This document shows, in pieces, positions 26,107-35,389 of a stretch of 64,000 nt of DNA; the stretch's first letter is position 1, and each line of letters starts with the position of its first letter. The stretch spans positions 37,409-101,408 of the forward strand of contig NZ_KB891592.1 of the NCBI RefSeq assembly GCF_000373485.1. The letters are read 5' to 3'. Origin of the DNA: Dasania marina DSM 21967. Lineage in GTDB: Bacteria > Pseudomonadota > Gammaproteobacteria > Pseudomonadales > Dasaniaceae. The notes beneath the pieces were generated by a model. It did no database searches. It worked only from the letters and a program-made list of their open reading frames with translations, and was not told where the DNA came from. The position numbers were made by a program, and so were the translations under genes.

Positions 26107-27492
26107 ATGGACAGTGTTATTCACCATATAAAATCATTGAGGTTGAGAGACCTTACCCTTTTCACCGTCTCCGCGATTTTACTGCTAGATACTCTAGCCG
26201 CTGCTGCCGCGGTGGGCGCGTCCAGTATTTTTTGGTGGCTATTTCTAGGGATTATTTTTTTTATACCCTTTGGTTTGATCAGTGCCGAGATGGGGACCAC
26301 CTATCCCGAGCAGGGCGGCATTTACGCCTGGGTGCGTGATAGCTTTGGTGGCCGCTGGGCCTCTAGGGCAACCTGGGGCTATTGGGTGAATACGGCATTA
26401 TGGAATCCCGCCATTTTTATTTTGTTTGCGGCGGTGTTTAGTCAATTATTTATCCCCGACCTAGCACTTAAATGGCAAATTGTCCTGGGCATAGCCCTGT
26501 CTTGGATTGCGGTAGCCATTAATATTATTACCCTAGAAGTGGGTAAGTGGATTCCTAATATAGGTGCCATTTTAAAAGTGGTTATTTTTATTGCGGTGAT
26601 AGTGGGTGGGCTTGCCTATAGCCAAGATCACGGCATGGCTAATCAAATAACGTTTGAAACCCTAAAGCCTAACTGGGGAGAGGGTATGCAATATATCCCC
26701 GTGATTATATATGGCATGTTAGGTTTTGAGTTGATGTGTGCTGGCAGTGACGAGATACACGAGCCTGCCAAAAATGTGCCAAAGGCGGTTTTATTTTCAG
26801 GCTTAATTATTATCAGCCTCTACACCTTGGGCACGGCTGCCATTTTGGTGGCTATACCAGCGCAGGAAATCAACCTTGTTGAAGGTTTGATGAATACCCT
26901 GTATTTATTTTTTGGTGGCTCTGTCTGGGGCGATGCTTTCGCTTTGTGCTTGGGTGTTGCTGCGCTATTTACCTTCTTTTCTAACGGCGTGACTTGGTCG
27001 CTGGGTTGCAATCGTGCAATAGCGGAGGCGGCTAATGAAGGTGAGTTTCCGGCTTTCTTGGGTTATGAGCATAAGGTATTGGGCACGCCAGTAGGTGCGG
27101 CTATTACCATGGGTTGTGTCAGTACCTGCGTGCTAGTGCTTTACGGCTTGATGGCGGGTAGCAGTGAAGATTTATTCTGGTCGCTGTTTTCTTTTAGTGC
27201 CGTAATCGCGCTATTACCTTATATAGGCATGATGCTCGCTTTTATAAAAATGCGGGTGAGTGACGGTGACCGCCCTAGGCCGTTTAAAGTTGCAGGCGGC
27301 ATGGCAATAGCCGGCCTTTGCGCCTGTTCTTGTATCTTCGTGTTGTGCCTATCCATAGTGTTGTTTATTTATACCCCCAACGAGGGCATGCAGTGGGCGG
27401 TATTTATTGGCGCTATTGCGGTGCTTATCATAGGCGAAATTGTTATACGTAGCGCCGAAACCCGTGTCGTTAAGCCTATAAATGCTTGTTAA
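26107..27492 (+). CDS. APC-superfamily amino acid permease
   Basis: A 461-residue polytopic inner-membrane transporter with about 12 hydrophobic segments. Helix 1 (about 17-40, 'LTLFTVSAILLLDTLAAAAAVGASSIFWW') and the following 'TYPEQGGIYAWVRDSFG' are typical of the APC amino acid/amine family. It starts behind AGGG (8 bases). It is followed by 76 bases and then the kinase-PLP lyase fusion, so it probably imports that enzyme's substrate, an amino acid or amino alcohol. Substrate specificity cannot be read from sequence alone. Confidence 0.85.
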   Translation: MDSVIHHIKSLRLRDLTLFTVSAILLLDTLAAAAAVGASSIFWWLFLGIIFFIPFGLISAEMGTTYPEQGGIYAWVRDSFGGRWASRATWGYWVNTALWNPAIFILFAAVFSQLFIPDLALKWQIVLGIALSWIAVAINIITLEVGKWIPNIGAILKVVIFIAVIVGGLAYSQDHGMANQITFETLKPNWGEGMQYIPVIIYGMLGFELMCAGSDEIHEPAKNVPKAVLFSGLIIISLYTLGTAAILVAIPAQEINLVEGLMNTLYLFFGGSVWGDAFALCLGVAALFTFFSNGVTWSLGCNRAIAEAANEGEFPAFLGYEHKVLGTPVGAAITMGCVSTCVLVLYGLMAGSSEDLFWSLFSFSAVIALLPYIGMMLAFIKMRVSDGDRPRPFKVAGGMAIAGLCACSCIFVLCLSIVLFIYTPNEGMQWAVFIGAIAVLIIGEIVIRSAETRVVKPINAC

Positions 27493-27568
27493 AATAAATA
27501 TTACTTTCAATAAATGATCCAATACTACTGCCCAACAATTGGTCTTGTTGTAAATAGAGGTAACAGTA

Positions 27569-29941
27569 ATGAATGAATTAAATAGCGATAACCGTATCTT
27601 AAAGCGTAGTACGCCAAGCTTTTCTATGGATGAAGTGCTTGCTATCGCCCAAAAACATTTTGCACTGAGTGGCGTTTTTAAAGAAGTTGCCAGCGAGCGC
27701 GATCAAGGTTTTATAGTCGCCACAGAAAGTGATGAAAAATTCATATTAAAGATTTCAAATTCACAGGATGACTTTGGTGTTATAGACTTTCAAACGCAAG
27801 TGTTAAGGCATGTAGAGCAGCAGGCCCCTAACTTACCCATTCCTCGTGTCATACTTAGCCAGAGCGGAGCTTGCGAAGAAATAATAAAAGGTAAGAATGG
27901 CGAAAAACACGTGGTGCGCTTGCTAACTTTTTTACCGGGAGTCATGGTAAGAGACCGCCCTGAGCTTAATAGCAAGGCGCTGCGGCGTGATGTGGGTGCT
28001 ACTGTAGCCAAACTTGATAAGGCCTTGCGTGGTTTTTTTCATCCCCATGCTAAAAACGTTCACCCCTGGGATGTGATGAACTTTATGGTTCATCGTCCGC
28101 ATACCGATAGTATTAGCAACGCCGATATTAGAGCAAAAGTCGAAACTGTATTTGATTATGTTAATAAAACGGTGACGCCAAAATTAACACAATTGCGCCA
28201 CCAAGTTGTGCACCAAGATGCCCATGGTGGCAATGTGTTGTTAAATCCTGAAAACCCTAATTGCGTCGCAGGATTAATTGATTTTGGCGATATGTTGTAT
28301 TCGCCATTAATCATGGAATTGGTTGTAGCTTGCAGCATGATGATGGAGCAGGTCGAAGACCCCGTTAGCAATATGTGTGACATTGTAGTGGGCTACGATA
28401 GAGAGCTGGCGTTAGAAGAAGAAGAAATAGACTTACTTTACGATCTTATTTTAGTGCGCGTGTGTATTTATATTACTCTGTGTGCCTGGCGCTCTGCGGA
28501 GCATCCTGAGCAAGAGCCCTATGTTAAAAATATAGAATTATACTGGGCTCTATTAGATAAATTATTAAACCAAGGGCGGCATACGGTTAGCTCACGTTTC
28601 AGAACGGCCTGTCGATTTCCAGCCTACAGCCCTGCTATAGGTGAACAAGAGAGCGTCAATGAAAGCGCTGAGCAGGAGTTGTTGCAGCAGCGTCATCGGT
28701 TACTAGGTGAACAAACCTGGCATTTTTACCAGCGGCCTTTACACGTTGAGCGGGCGCTGGGGCCATGGCTATATGGCGTAGACGGTAAAGCCTATTTAGA
28801 TTTATATAATAACGTGCCACAGGTGGGCCATTGCCACCCGCATGTGGTTAGGGCGATTAGTCGGCAGGCAAAAGTGCTTAATACTAATACCCGTTATTTG
28901 TATCGCAGTGTGCTGGATTATGCCGAACGCTTAACCAGCTTAATGCCTGATCACTTGAATGCCTGTATCTTTTTTAACTCTGGCAGCGAAGCCAATGACA
29001 TAGCCTTGCAAATGTCACGTTTGATTAGCGGCAATGATGGCGCGATTGTGGTTGAAGATGCCTATCACGGTATTAGCGAAACCATTAGAGATTTATCGCC
29101 TAAAAGCCGACCGCAAACCGCAAACCATATCGCCACTTTAGGTGTGCCATGCAGTTATCGTGGCCCCCATGCTGGTAAAGAAAATAGCGCCGAGTTGTAT
29201 GCACAAGATGCCGATGCTGCCATCGCTCAATTGCAGAGTAAAGGCATCAAGCCCGCCTGCTTTATGGTGGATACTGCGTATTGCTCTAGCGGGGTGATAG
29301 ATGTTCCTGAAGGTTACTTGGCACTGGTAGAACAAAAGGTACGCGCCGCAGGCGGTTTGATAGTCGCCGATGAGGTGCAGGCAGGCTTCGGCCGTTTAGG
29401 GCAAATGTGGGGGCACGAGGCGCGCGGCTTAAAAGCGGATATCGTGACCATGGGCAAGCCGGTTGGCAATGGCCATCCCTTAGGCGTGTTGGTAACCAGC
29501 AAGGCGATTTTAAATCGTTTTATTGAAGCAACTGCGATGTTTAGTACCTTTGGTGGTAACCCCGTGTCTTGTGCGGCGGGCATGGCGGTGTTGGATGTTA
29601 TTGAAGATGAAGATCTTATTAATAACGCCAATCAAACCGGTGACTATTTGCGGGAGCAATTGCGGCAGTTGGCCACCAGCCAACCGTTGATAGGCGATGT
29701 GCGTGGCCAGGGCATGCTGGCATCGGTGGAGTTTGTGACTGATCGTGTGACTAAGGCGCCAGCCCGTGAGCAAACCTTTGCGCTACTAGAGTTGATGCGA
29801 GAGCAGGGTGTGTTGATTGGCAGCTCTGGACCTTTGCGTAATAGCTTAAAGTTGCGGCCGTCTTTGGTGTTTAGCAAACCGCAGGTGGATATTTTTATAC
29901 AGGCCTTGGATAGCTGTTTGAGCCAGCTTGGCGCTGCGTAA
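27569..29941 (+). CDS. Fusion of APH-like kinase and class III PLP enzyme (kinase-phospholyase)
   Basis: A 790-residue two-domain enzyme. Residues about 15-340 form an aminoglycoside-phosphotransferase/hydroxylysine-kinase-like domain with catalytic HQDAHGGN (about 214-221) and metal-binding IDFGD (about 237). Residues about 375-790 form a class III aminotransferase-fold domain with FFNSGSEAN, the aspartate in ADEVQAGFGR and the PLP lysine K630 in MGKPVGNGHP. In animals the equivalents are separate proteins: hydroxylysine kinase and the phospholyases PHYKPL/ETNPPL. The fusion suggests phosphorylation of a hydroxylated amine followed by PLP-dependent elimination of phosphate and amine. Hydroxylysine or ethanolamine are candidate substrates. 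AGAGGT stands 7 bases before the start. Confidence 0.88.
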   Translation: MNELNSDNRILKRSTPSFSMDEVLAIAQKHFALSGVFKEVASERDQGFIVATESDEKFILKISNSQDDFGVIDFQTQVLRHVEQQAPNLPIPRVILSQSGACEEIIKGKNGEKHVVRLLTFLPGVMVRDRPELNSKALRRDVGATVAKLDKALRGFFHPHAKNVHPWDVMNFMVHRPHTDSISNADIRAKVETVFDYVNKTVTPKLTQLRHQVVHQDAHGGNVLLNPENPNCVAGLIDFGDMLYSPLIMELVVACSMMMEQVEDPVSNMCDIVVGYDRELALEEEEIDLLYDLILVRVCIYITLCAWRSAEHPEQEPYVKNIELYWALLDKLLNQGRHTVSSRFRTACRFPAYSPAIGEQESVNESAEQELLQQRHRLLGEQTWHFYQRPLHVERALGPWLYGVDGKAYLDLYNNVPQVGHCHPHVVRAISRQAKVLNTNTRYLYRSVLDYAERLTSLMPDHLNACIFFNSGSEANDIALQMSRLISGNDGAIVVEDAYHGISETIRDLSPKSRPQTANHIATLGVPCSYRGPHAGKENSAELYAQDADAAIAQLQSKGIKPACFMVDTAYCSSGVIDVPEGYLALVEQKVRAAGGLIVADEVQAGFGRLGQMWGHEARGLKADIVTMGKPVGNGHPLGVLVTSKAILNRFIEATAMFSTFGGNPVSCAAGMAVLDVIEDEDLINNANQTGDYLREQLRQLATSQPLIGDVRGQGMLASVEFVTDRVTKAPAREQTFALLELMREQGVLIGSSGPLRNSLKLRPSLVFSKPQVDIFIQALDSCLSQLGAA

Positions 29942-29959
29942 TAAACTTGGTTACAAGTT

Positions 29960-29992
29960 GTCATCTTTATTAACAGAGTGAGTGAAGATGAC
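29960..29992. terminator. Stem-loop between convergent genes
   Basis: GTCATCTT (29960-29967) and AAGATGAC (29985-29992) are perfect inverted repeats around a 17-base loop, in the 82-base gap between the fusion enzyme and the convergent LysR gene. There is no long T-run directly after the stem, so terminator function is only tentative. Confidence 0.35.
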
Positions 29993-30023
29993 GCTTACTG
30001 CGTACTGGCAAACTTTTTTCTGG

Positions 30024-30953
30024 TTAAGAATGTTTATTAAGCACTTTATTGACCGCTGTAATAAACCTATCCCGTGCAGGGTTACAGGTTTGGCTTTTAT
30101 TAGTGATGATATAGACGTCGTTGCAGGTGCTCATAGTCTCTGGCATTAGCGCGCGCATTTTTTGCGTTTGCGTCCAATGCTTGGCCATATGGCTGGGTAA
30201 AAATCCTAGGTATTGGCCACTAAGAATCATGGCGGCTCGCATATCGAGGTTACTGGCTGAGGCGGTCATGCGGCAATCGTCTAATAGCGCTTCTAGCGTT
30301 GCATCACGTAAGGTCACTATACGAATAAATTCGTAATGCTTTAATGTTGCTAGCGATAACTCTTCGCAATCGGCAGAAAATAACGGATGTTTATCCCCGC
30401 AATATAAAAATAAATCTTCTTTATAAAGTGGCAGGCAGTTCAACGCTGCGGACTGGCGCGGTAACACATCAATGCCTAGGTCTGCTTGGCCGCTCAGCAC
30501 CGCTTGGGCAACTTCATTCGGGCCGCTGCCGACTATATTAATATAAATATTGGGTTCAGCTTGGTGAAAGTTGGCAATCACTTCAGAGATATCTAATTGG
30601 TGATCCCATACCGCATTATCGGCAAGGTGAAGATTAAGCTTACCGGTGAGTTGTGATTGCGCCTCGTGGGTCTGCTGTCGAAACAGCTCTATATTAGCGA
30701 TCAGCTGCTTGGCTGCCGCATAGATAGACTTACCCTGCTCGGTCAGTGAAAAACCACTAGGCCCGCGGTGGCATAAGGTCATACCTAGCCGTTGCTCTAA
30801 GGACGATAAGTCCATGCTTATAGCGGACTTGCCTTTGTTTAGCCTTAATTCTGCTGCAGTAATACCACCACATTCAACCACGGTTTTAAAAACGGTGATT
30901 TGTCGCAGCTCTACGTCAGAAATATTTTCTGTATTAATGGGTGATTTAGTCAT
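30024..30953 (-). CDS. LysR-family transcriptional regulator
   Basis: A 309-residue LysR protein. The N-terminal winged HTH (about 12-72, 'QITVFKTVVECGGITAAEL', then 'SLEQRLGMTLCHRG') is followed by a periplasmic-binding-fold effector domain (about 100-305). It converges on the kinase-lyase fusion rather than diverging from the permease, so control of that operon is plausible but not shown by layout. The 270 bases upstream contain no gene; CCGG-flanked AT-rich repeats (GAATATTTTT twice, near 31089 and 31121) are the only structure. Confidence 0.92.
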   Translation of the reverse strand: MTKSPINTENISDVELRQITVFKTVVECGGITAAELRLNKGKSAISMDLSSLEQRLGMTLCHRGPSGFSLTEQGKSIYAAAKQLIANIELFRQQTHEAQSQLTGKLNLHLADNAVWDHQLDISEVIANFHQAEPNIYINIVGSGPNEVAQAVLSGQADLGIDVLPRQSAALNCLPLYKEDLFLYCGDKHPLFSADCEELSLATLKHYEFIRIVTLRDATLEALLDDCRMTASASNLDMRAAMILSGQYLGFLPSHMAKHWTQTQKMRALMPETMSTCNDVYIITNKSQTCNPARDRFITAVNKVLNKHS

Positions 30954-31223
30954 GGTTTTATTTTAACAGTAAGCCCAGTGCGTTAATAAGCTTTGTTTTC
31001 AAACTTGTGTAGATCGCTAACAAAAGTTCTGGACAGGTATTTGTGCAGTTAACGTTTTCCTTGCCGCGCGGGGAAGGCAGGGTTTAGTTGAATATTTTTA
31101 AAGCCGGAGATAAAAAACCGGAATATTTTTTTAAACGTATTAGTTAAGCTTGTGGGGTATAGGCACTGCGAGTGCTAGCTTATAGCGGCTCATAACTCAC
31201 AGTGCTGTTTGTCAATAATGTTA

Positions 31224-33146
31224 TTAGGGCTGGTCGTTGCTATCATTAGCCGCCGAGCTATTGAGCAGCAGAAAATCACTAACGCATTGTGCGGGCAGTG
31301 GCCGGCTTAATAAAAAACCCTGCACATCATCACAACGCTGTGTTTTAAGCATATTCAGCTGGCCTTCGGTTTCTACCCCTTCGGCGGTGACGGACATGTT
31401 TAGGCTTTCCGCCATGGCGATAATAGCGGTGACTATAGCTTGGTCTTCTGTGTCTACATGCGCTGCAGAAATAAAGGCGCGGTCGATTTTTAGCTTGTCT
31501 ATAGGGAAACGTTTGAGATAGGCCAAGTTGGAGTAGCCGGTGCCAAAGTCATCTATGGCCAGCTTAACCCCTAAAGCCTTCAAGGCGTTTAAGGTGGTGA
31601 AGGCTTGGTCGCCGTCTTTCATTAATACACTTTCGGTAATTTCTAACTCCAGTGCTGCAGGCTCCAGCCCAGTTTCTTGTAAGACTTGTTGTACCAGTAC
31701 CACAAAGCCCGCGTGAGAAAATTGCTTAACCGACACATTCACCGCCACTTGCGGCAAGCGCATACCGGCATCGCGCCAGCTTTTTACTTGCGTGCAGGCG
31801 TTGCGCAATACCCATTCCCCTATGCTGTAGATCAGGCCGGTATCTTCGGCGACGCTAATAAATTCTACGGGTGACACTTCGCCTAGTTCGCTGCTATGCC
31901 AGCGCAATAGCGCTTCGGCGCCTGACACTTTGGCGCTGCTAACATCTAACTGCGGTTGATAGTGTATAGAGAGTTCGTTGCGCTCTATGGCGCTGCGCAG
32001 GCCTTCTTCTAATGCCATATGCCGTAAGGCAGTGGATTTCATGCTGGCCGTGTAAAAGTTAAAAGTATTGCGGCTTTCTTGCTTAGAGGCGTACATGGCC
32101 AAGTCGGCACACTTGAGTAAGCTGTCGGCATCCTTGCCATCAGTAGGGTAAACCGCAATACCTATGCTGGAGGTGACGATAAGCTCATGGCCATCGAGGC
32201 TGATGGGTTGTTCTAGTGCTTCCAGTACGCGTTTAGCAACGATGGCGGCATGGGTGCCATCGGCGATTTCGCTGAGTAATAGGGAAAACTCATCGCCGCC
32301 CATACGGGCTAAATGTTTATTGTCTAGGCTGTTGCTGTGCTTACTGGTTGTGGGCTTGTTTATGTTTTCGGCTATGGTTTCGTGGACATGGCCTGAAGTG
32401 ATGGCATCGGTATCGCGTATCGCCAGTAATAAGCGCTTGGAGACTTCATTCAACATAATGTCACCCACGGCATGGCCTAGGGTGTCGTTAACACGTTTAA
32501 AATTGTCTAAGTCTAAATATAAAATGGCTAGGCAGCGTTGATTGCGCTCAGCATTTTTAAGGGCGATTTCTAGCCGGTTTTTGAATGAGATGCGATTGTG
32601 CAGGCCGGTAATGTCATCGAAGTAGGCCAGTTGCCGCATGCGATCTTCGGCTTGGCGGCGACGGCTTAGGGCGTTGGCGAGCTGGCGTATTTCATGTACA
32701 TGAAAGGGCTTTTGTACATAGAACAGGCTGTCGGCTGGCGGCACTTGCGCAGAGGTTTCTTCAGGGTCTATATCGGAATAGGCGGTGACTATGACTATGT
32801 CTAAACTGGGGTCCAGCTCGCGTATACGGGTGGCGGCCCAAGCACCGTCGGGGCCCGGAGGCATACGCATATCAAGAAACACCAACGAAAAGGGCTGGCC
32901 AGTTTGTATGGATGTGCGTACGGCTTGCACCGCTTCTTCAGCGCCACTGCATAGCGTCAAATCAAAGCGGGATTTTGTTTTGGCGGCCTTGTTGTTATTG
33001 AACAACCGTGCACGCATTTCTTGTAGGTCGTTACTGGGCTCAGGATCATCGGGCTGTAGAATGTTTTTATAGCTTTCACGGATGCTGGCTTCATCGTCGG
33101 CGATTAAAATCCGTATGTTGGTTTCGCTGTCGGCCTTGTTACTCAT
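31224..33146 (-). CDS. REC-GGDEF-EAL response regulator
   Basis: A 640-residue cytoplasmic protein. The receiver (about 11-150) has acidic pair D17/D18 and acceptor D92 in FLDMRMPPGPDG, with an unusual insertion of about 25 residues (about 35-60) after its first helix. The GGDEF domain keeps RMGGDEF and the EAL domain keeps AEALLRW, DDFGTGYSNL and KIDRAFI, so both activities look possible. About 30 extra residues lie between RDTD and GGDEF. It starts 10 bases after the CHASE4 kinase stop, so the two are one operon and almost certainly a cognate pair. Confidence 0.92.
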   Translation of the reverse strand: MSNKADSETNIRILIADDEASIRESYKNILQPDDPEPSNDLQEMRARLFNNNKAAKTKSRFDLTLCSGAEEAVQAVRTSIQTGQPFSLVFLDMRMPPGPDGAWAATRIRELDPSLDIVIVTAYSDIDPEETSAQVPPADSLFYVQKPFHVHEIRQLANALSRRRQAEDRMRQLAYFDDITGLHNRISFKNRLEIALKNAERNQRCLAILYLDLDNFKRVNDTLGHAVGDIMLNEVSKRLLLAIRDTDAITSGHVHETIAENINKPTTSKHSNSLDNKHLARMGGDEFSLLLSEIADGTHAAIVAKRVLEALEQPISLDGHELIVTSSIGIAVYPTDGKDADSLLKCADLAMYASKQESRNTFNFYTASMKSTALRHMALEEGLRSAIERNELSIHYQPQLDVSSAKVSGAEALLRWHSSELGEVSPVEFISVAEDTGLIYSIGEWVLRNACTQVKSWRDAGMRLPQVAVNVSVKQFSHAGFVVLVQQVLQETGLEPAALELEITESVLMKDGDQAFTTLNALKALGVKLAIDDFGTGYSNLAYLKRFPIDKLKIDRAFISAAHVDTEDQAIVTAIIAMAESLNMSVTAEGVETEGQLNMLKTQRCDDVQGFLLSRPLPAQCVSDFLLLNSSAANDSNDQP

Positions 33147-33156
33147 GTAGTGTTCT

Positions 33157-35091
33157 CTAATTATTGTGTGTTGCTAGCGGCAGCAGCAGGTGCATACAGG
33201 CGCCTAGCCCCAGGCCATCGCTGGTGGCGTAGATGCGCCCGCCCATGCCCAAAATCGTATTGGCGCACCAGTGTAGCCCTACACCTGAGCCTCTCAGTTT
33301 AGTTGAAAAGCTATTATCAAACAGCTGTTTAATGTGTTCTGGGGCAATACCTAGGCCATTGTCTATAAAGCAGAGGTGTAGAAACTCACTGTCGCTGCTT
33401 TCCTGCTCGTCCGCCATTATACGTATCAGGCCGTTATCTGCGGTTTTGCCGCTGGCTTTAATGGACTCTGCAGCATTAATGAGTAGGTTATTGACCACTT
33501 GTTGCAGTGCGATACGGCCGGCAAACACCGGCTCTTGTTGTGCTAGGGCTGGGTCTAATGCTATTTGTGTGTAGCGTAGCAAATTGTCGGGCATAAGCTG
33601 CACGCTGTCGCGCAATAGTTGGTCTATGGCCAGTGGTTCCAGCAGGCGCTCGGCTCGGCTAAAGCGTTGTTGGTCGGCCAGCACGGATTGCACGTGATCA
33701 ACTTGGGTGCGCATACTATCCAGCTCTCCGCCGATACGTCTAATCAATGCTATTAACTCTAGGCTGGCTAGCTCTTTAAAGGCTAGCAGGTCTGCGCGTC
33801 TGGCCTCAGGCGTTGTCGAGTCGGCGAGTTCACTGGCGGCTATATCCATTTCGGCCAGTGGTGCATCCTGCACGCTTTGCTTGAGCATGGTTAGCTTAAT
33901 CCCTAGAGGGGTGACAGCGTTGCCTATATTATGTAATACGCCACTGGCCATTTCAGCAATGCCGGCTTGGAAGGATAAGTCTGCCACTCGCTGCTGAGCG
34001 TCATTAAGCCGTTTAACCATTAGGTCTAACTCATCGGCCAATAACCCAATCTCATCACTGCGGTTCATATTGAGGGATAGGTTGAGCGTATTGTTGCGCC
34101 CCATGTTTATGGCGTGGTTAGTGAGCCGGGTAACGGGGGTAAATACAGTGATGCGCAGCAGCACCAAAATAAAAAACAAAATACTTAAGGCGGCCACGGC
34201 CATAGAGATATTGGCTATCATCATGGCCTTATGGCCGCGGGCAGTAATGGTGCGTGGGGTAGAGACCATAAGCTTGAGTGCGGGCTGGCCTTGTATATCC
34301 AATAGCGTGGTTGAGCCGATTAGCAGTGTATCGCCCCCTTGCAACTGTATAGCGCTATGCGACAGCTCATTGTTAGAGGAATTTGCCGCCGTTAGTGGCT
34401 CGCTGTTATCGGCGGGTTCGGCATAGAGGGTGATACGTGATTGGTTGGCAATGCGGGCTATGGTTTTGCTGTTTAATAGTCGTCCAAAAATTACATTGCC
34501 TCTAGCGGGGCCCTCGCCGTTATCCGTCAATATAGGATGGGAGACAAAGAGCATAGCGCCGCTGGGGGTGTTAATAATCCCTTGTATGGGGGCGGTAGCA
34601 GAGGCAGGGCTTAACAGCGGGTGGTTGGTGCTGAGTTTTTTAGGTAAAAACAACGTGTAGTCCAATACCTCTTTGTTGCTTAGATTCAGCCCCATCCCCC
34701 ACACCAGATCGCCATCGAGGCTGTAAAACGCTTCTAGGTTTACACCGATAGACAATACCGCACTGGCATATAAATTGGCGTCTATATAGGCCTGGTTATG
34801 GTCAGCCATAAATTGATAGCTATTATCCCAATTGGCCCAGTCAGCTGCTTGCGGCCGTAAGGCGTCTAGCTCACGTCGTATGGCGAGTATGGCGCGCTCA
34901 ACATTTTTTTGGGCAACCTCTTGCTCTAATTCTTCGAAACTGGGGTACACCACATAGCGCTGGCTAATGTAATTAACACTGGCGAATGTACAAAAAAGTA
35001 TTAGCAGTAGTGAGACCACTTTACTGCTGAGTGAGGTGCTCACGCTGTTTTTCGGTTTCGTTTCTGGGTGGGGCTTAATCGAGTTAGTCAC
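33157..35091 (-). CDS. CHASE4-domain sensor histidine kinase
   Basis: A 644-residue membrane kinase with GTG start 35091 behind GAGAG. TM1 (about 24-44), a periplasmic CHASE4 domain (about 60-285, 'AADWANWDNSYQFM'), TM2 (about 290-312) and HAMP (about 313-370). The helical transmitter has the probable phospho-acceptor His in GVLHNIGNAVTPLG, the 'HNIGN' type rather than classical HExRTP, and a HATPase domain ends it (FIDNGLGI, GSGVGLHWC). It has no receiver; the downstream REC-GGDEF-EAL protein should receive the phosphate, linking an extracellular cue to c-di-GMP. Confidence 0.9.
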   Translation of the reverse strand: MTNSIKPHPETKPKNSVSTSLSSKVVSLLLILFCTFASVNYISQRYVVYPSFEELEQEVAQKNVERAILAIRRELDALRPQAADWANWDNSYQFMADHNQAYIDANLYASAVLSIGVNLEAFYSLDGDLVWGMGLNLSNKEVLDYTLFLPKKLSTNHPLLSPASATAPIQGIINTPSGAMLFVSHPILTDNGEGPARGNVIFGRLLNSKTIARIANQSRITLYAEPADNSEPLTAANSSNNELSHSAIQLQGGDTLLIGSTTLLDIQGQPALKLMVSTPRTITARGHKAMMIANISMAVAALSILFFILVLLRITVFTPVTRLTNHAINMGRNNTLNLSLNMNRSDEIGLLADELDLMVKRLNDAQQRVADLSFQAGIAEMASGVLHNIGNAVTPLGIKLTMLKQSVQDAPLAEMDIAASELADSTTPEARRADLLAFKELASLELIALIRRIGGELDSMRTQVDHVQSVLADQQRFSRAERLLEPLAIDQLLRDSVQLMPDNLLRYTQIALDPALAQQEPVFAGRIALQQVVNNLLINAAESIKASGKTADNGLIRIMADEQESSDSEFLHLCFIDNGLGIAPEHIKQLFDNSFSTKLRGSGVGLHWCANTILGMGGRIYATSDGLGLGACMHLLLPLATHNN

Positions 35092-35389
35092 AACCAGCTC
35101 TCAAATATTATGGTGTTTAGTGCTTTTTGGCACTGCCTTAACGGCGTTGTTCGCGAGGCTGATTATTGATATAGCAGCTGCAAGTTTATTAATTATAAGA
35201 ACAAGCTTAGCTGGGATTGCCTGCAGCTACAATAAACACTGCTGTTTAACGCTGGCAATGCTAATGCCAGCCGTTGATTGAGGCTGGATTATTGGTACTA
35301 ATAGGTTAAGCGGCCCTACTGTATTCAATACACAGGCATGATAATTGCTGTATATCGCTTATAGACAAAATAATGGCATAGGGTCAATC
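35092..35389. other. Divergent intergenic region with a perfect hairpin
   Basis: About 300 bases between the CHASE4 kinase and the next plus-strand gene. GCTGGCA (35251-35257) and TGCCAGC (35265-35271) form a perfect 7-bp stem with a 7-base loop and no T-run. It is presumably the promoter region for both genes; I see no consensus promoter or gene. Confidence 0.5.

Noticed and set aside
35036..35281. 81-codon plus-strand frame overlapping the CHASE4 kinase start
   Set aside because: It overlaps a real gene antisense and has no recognisable domain or ribosome site.
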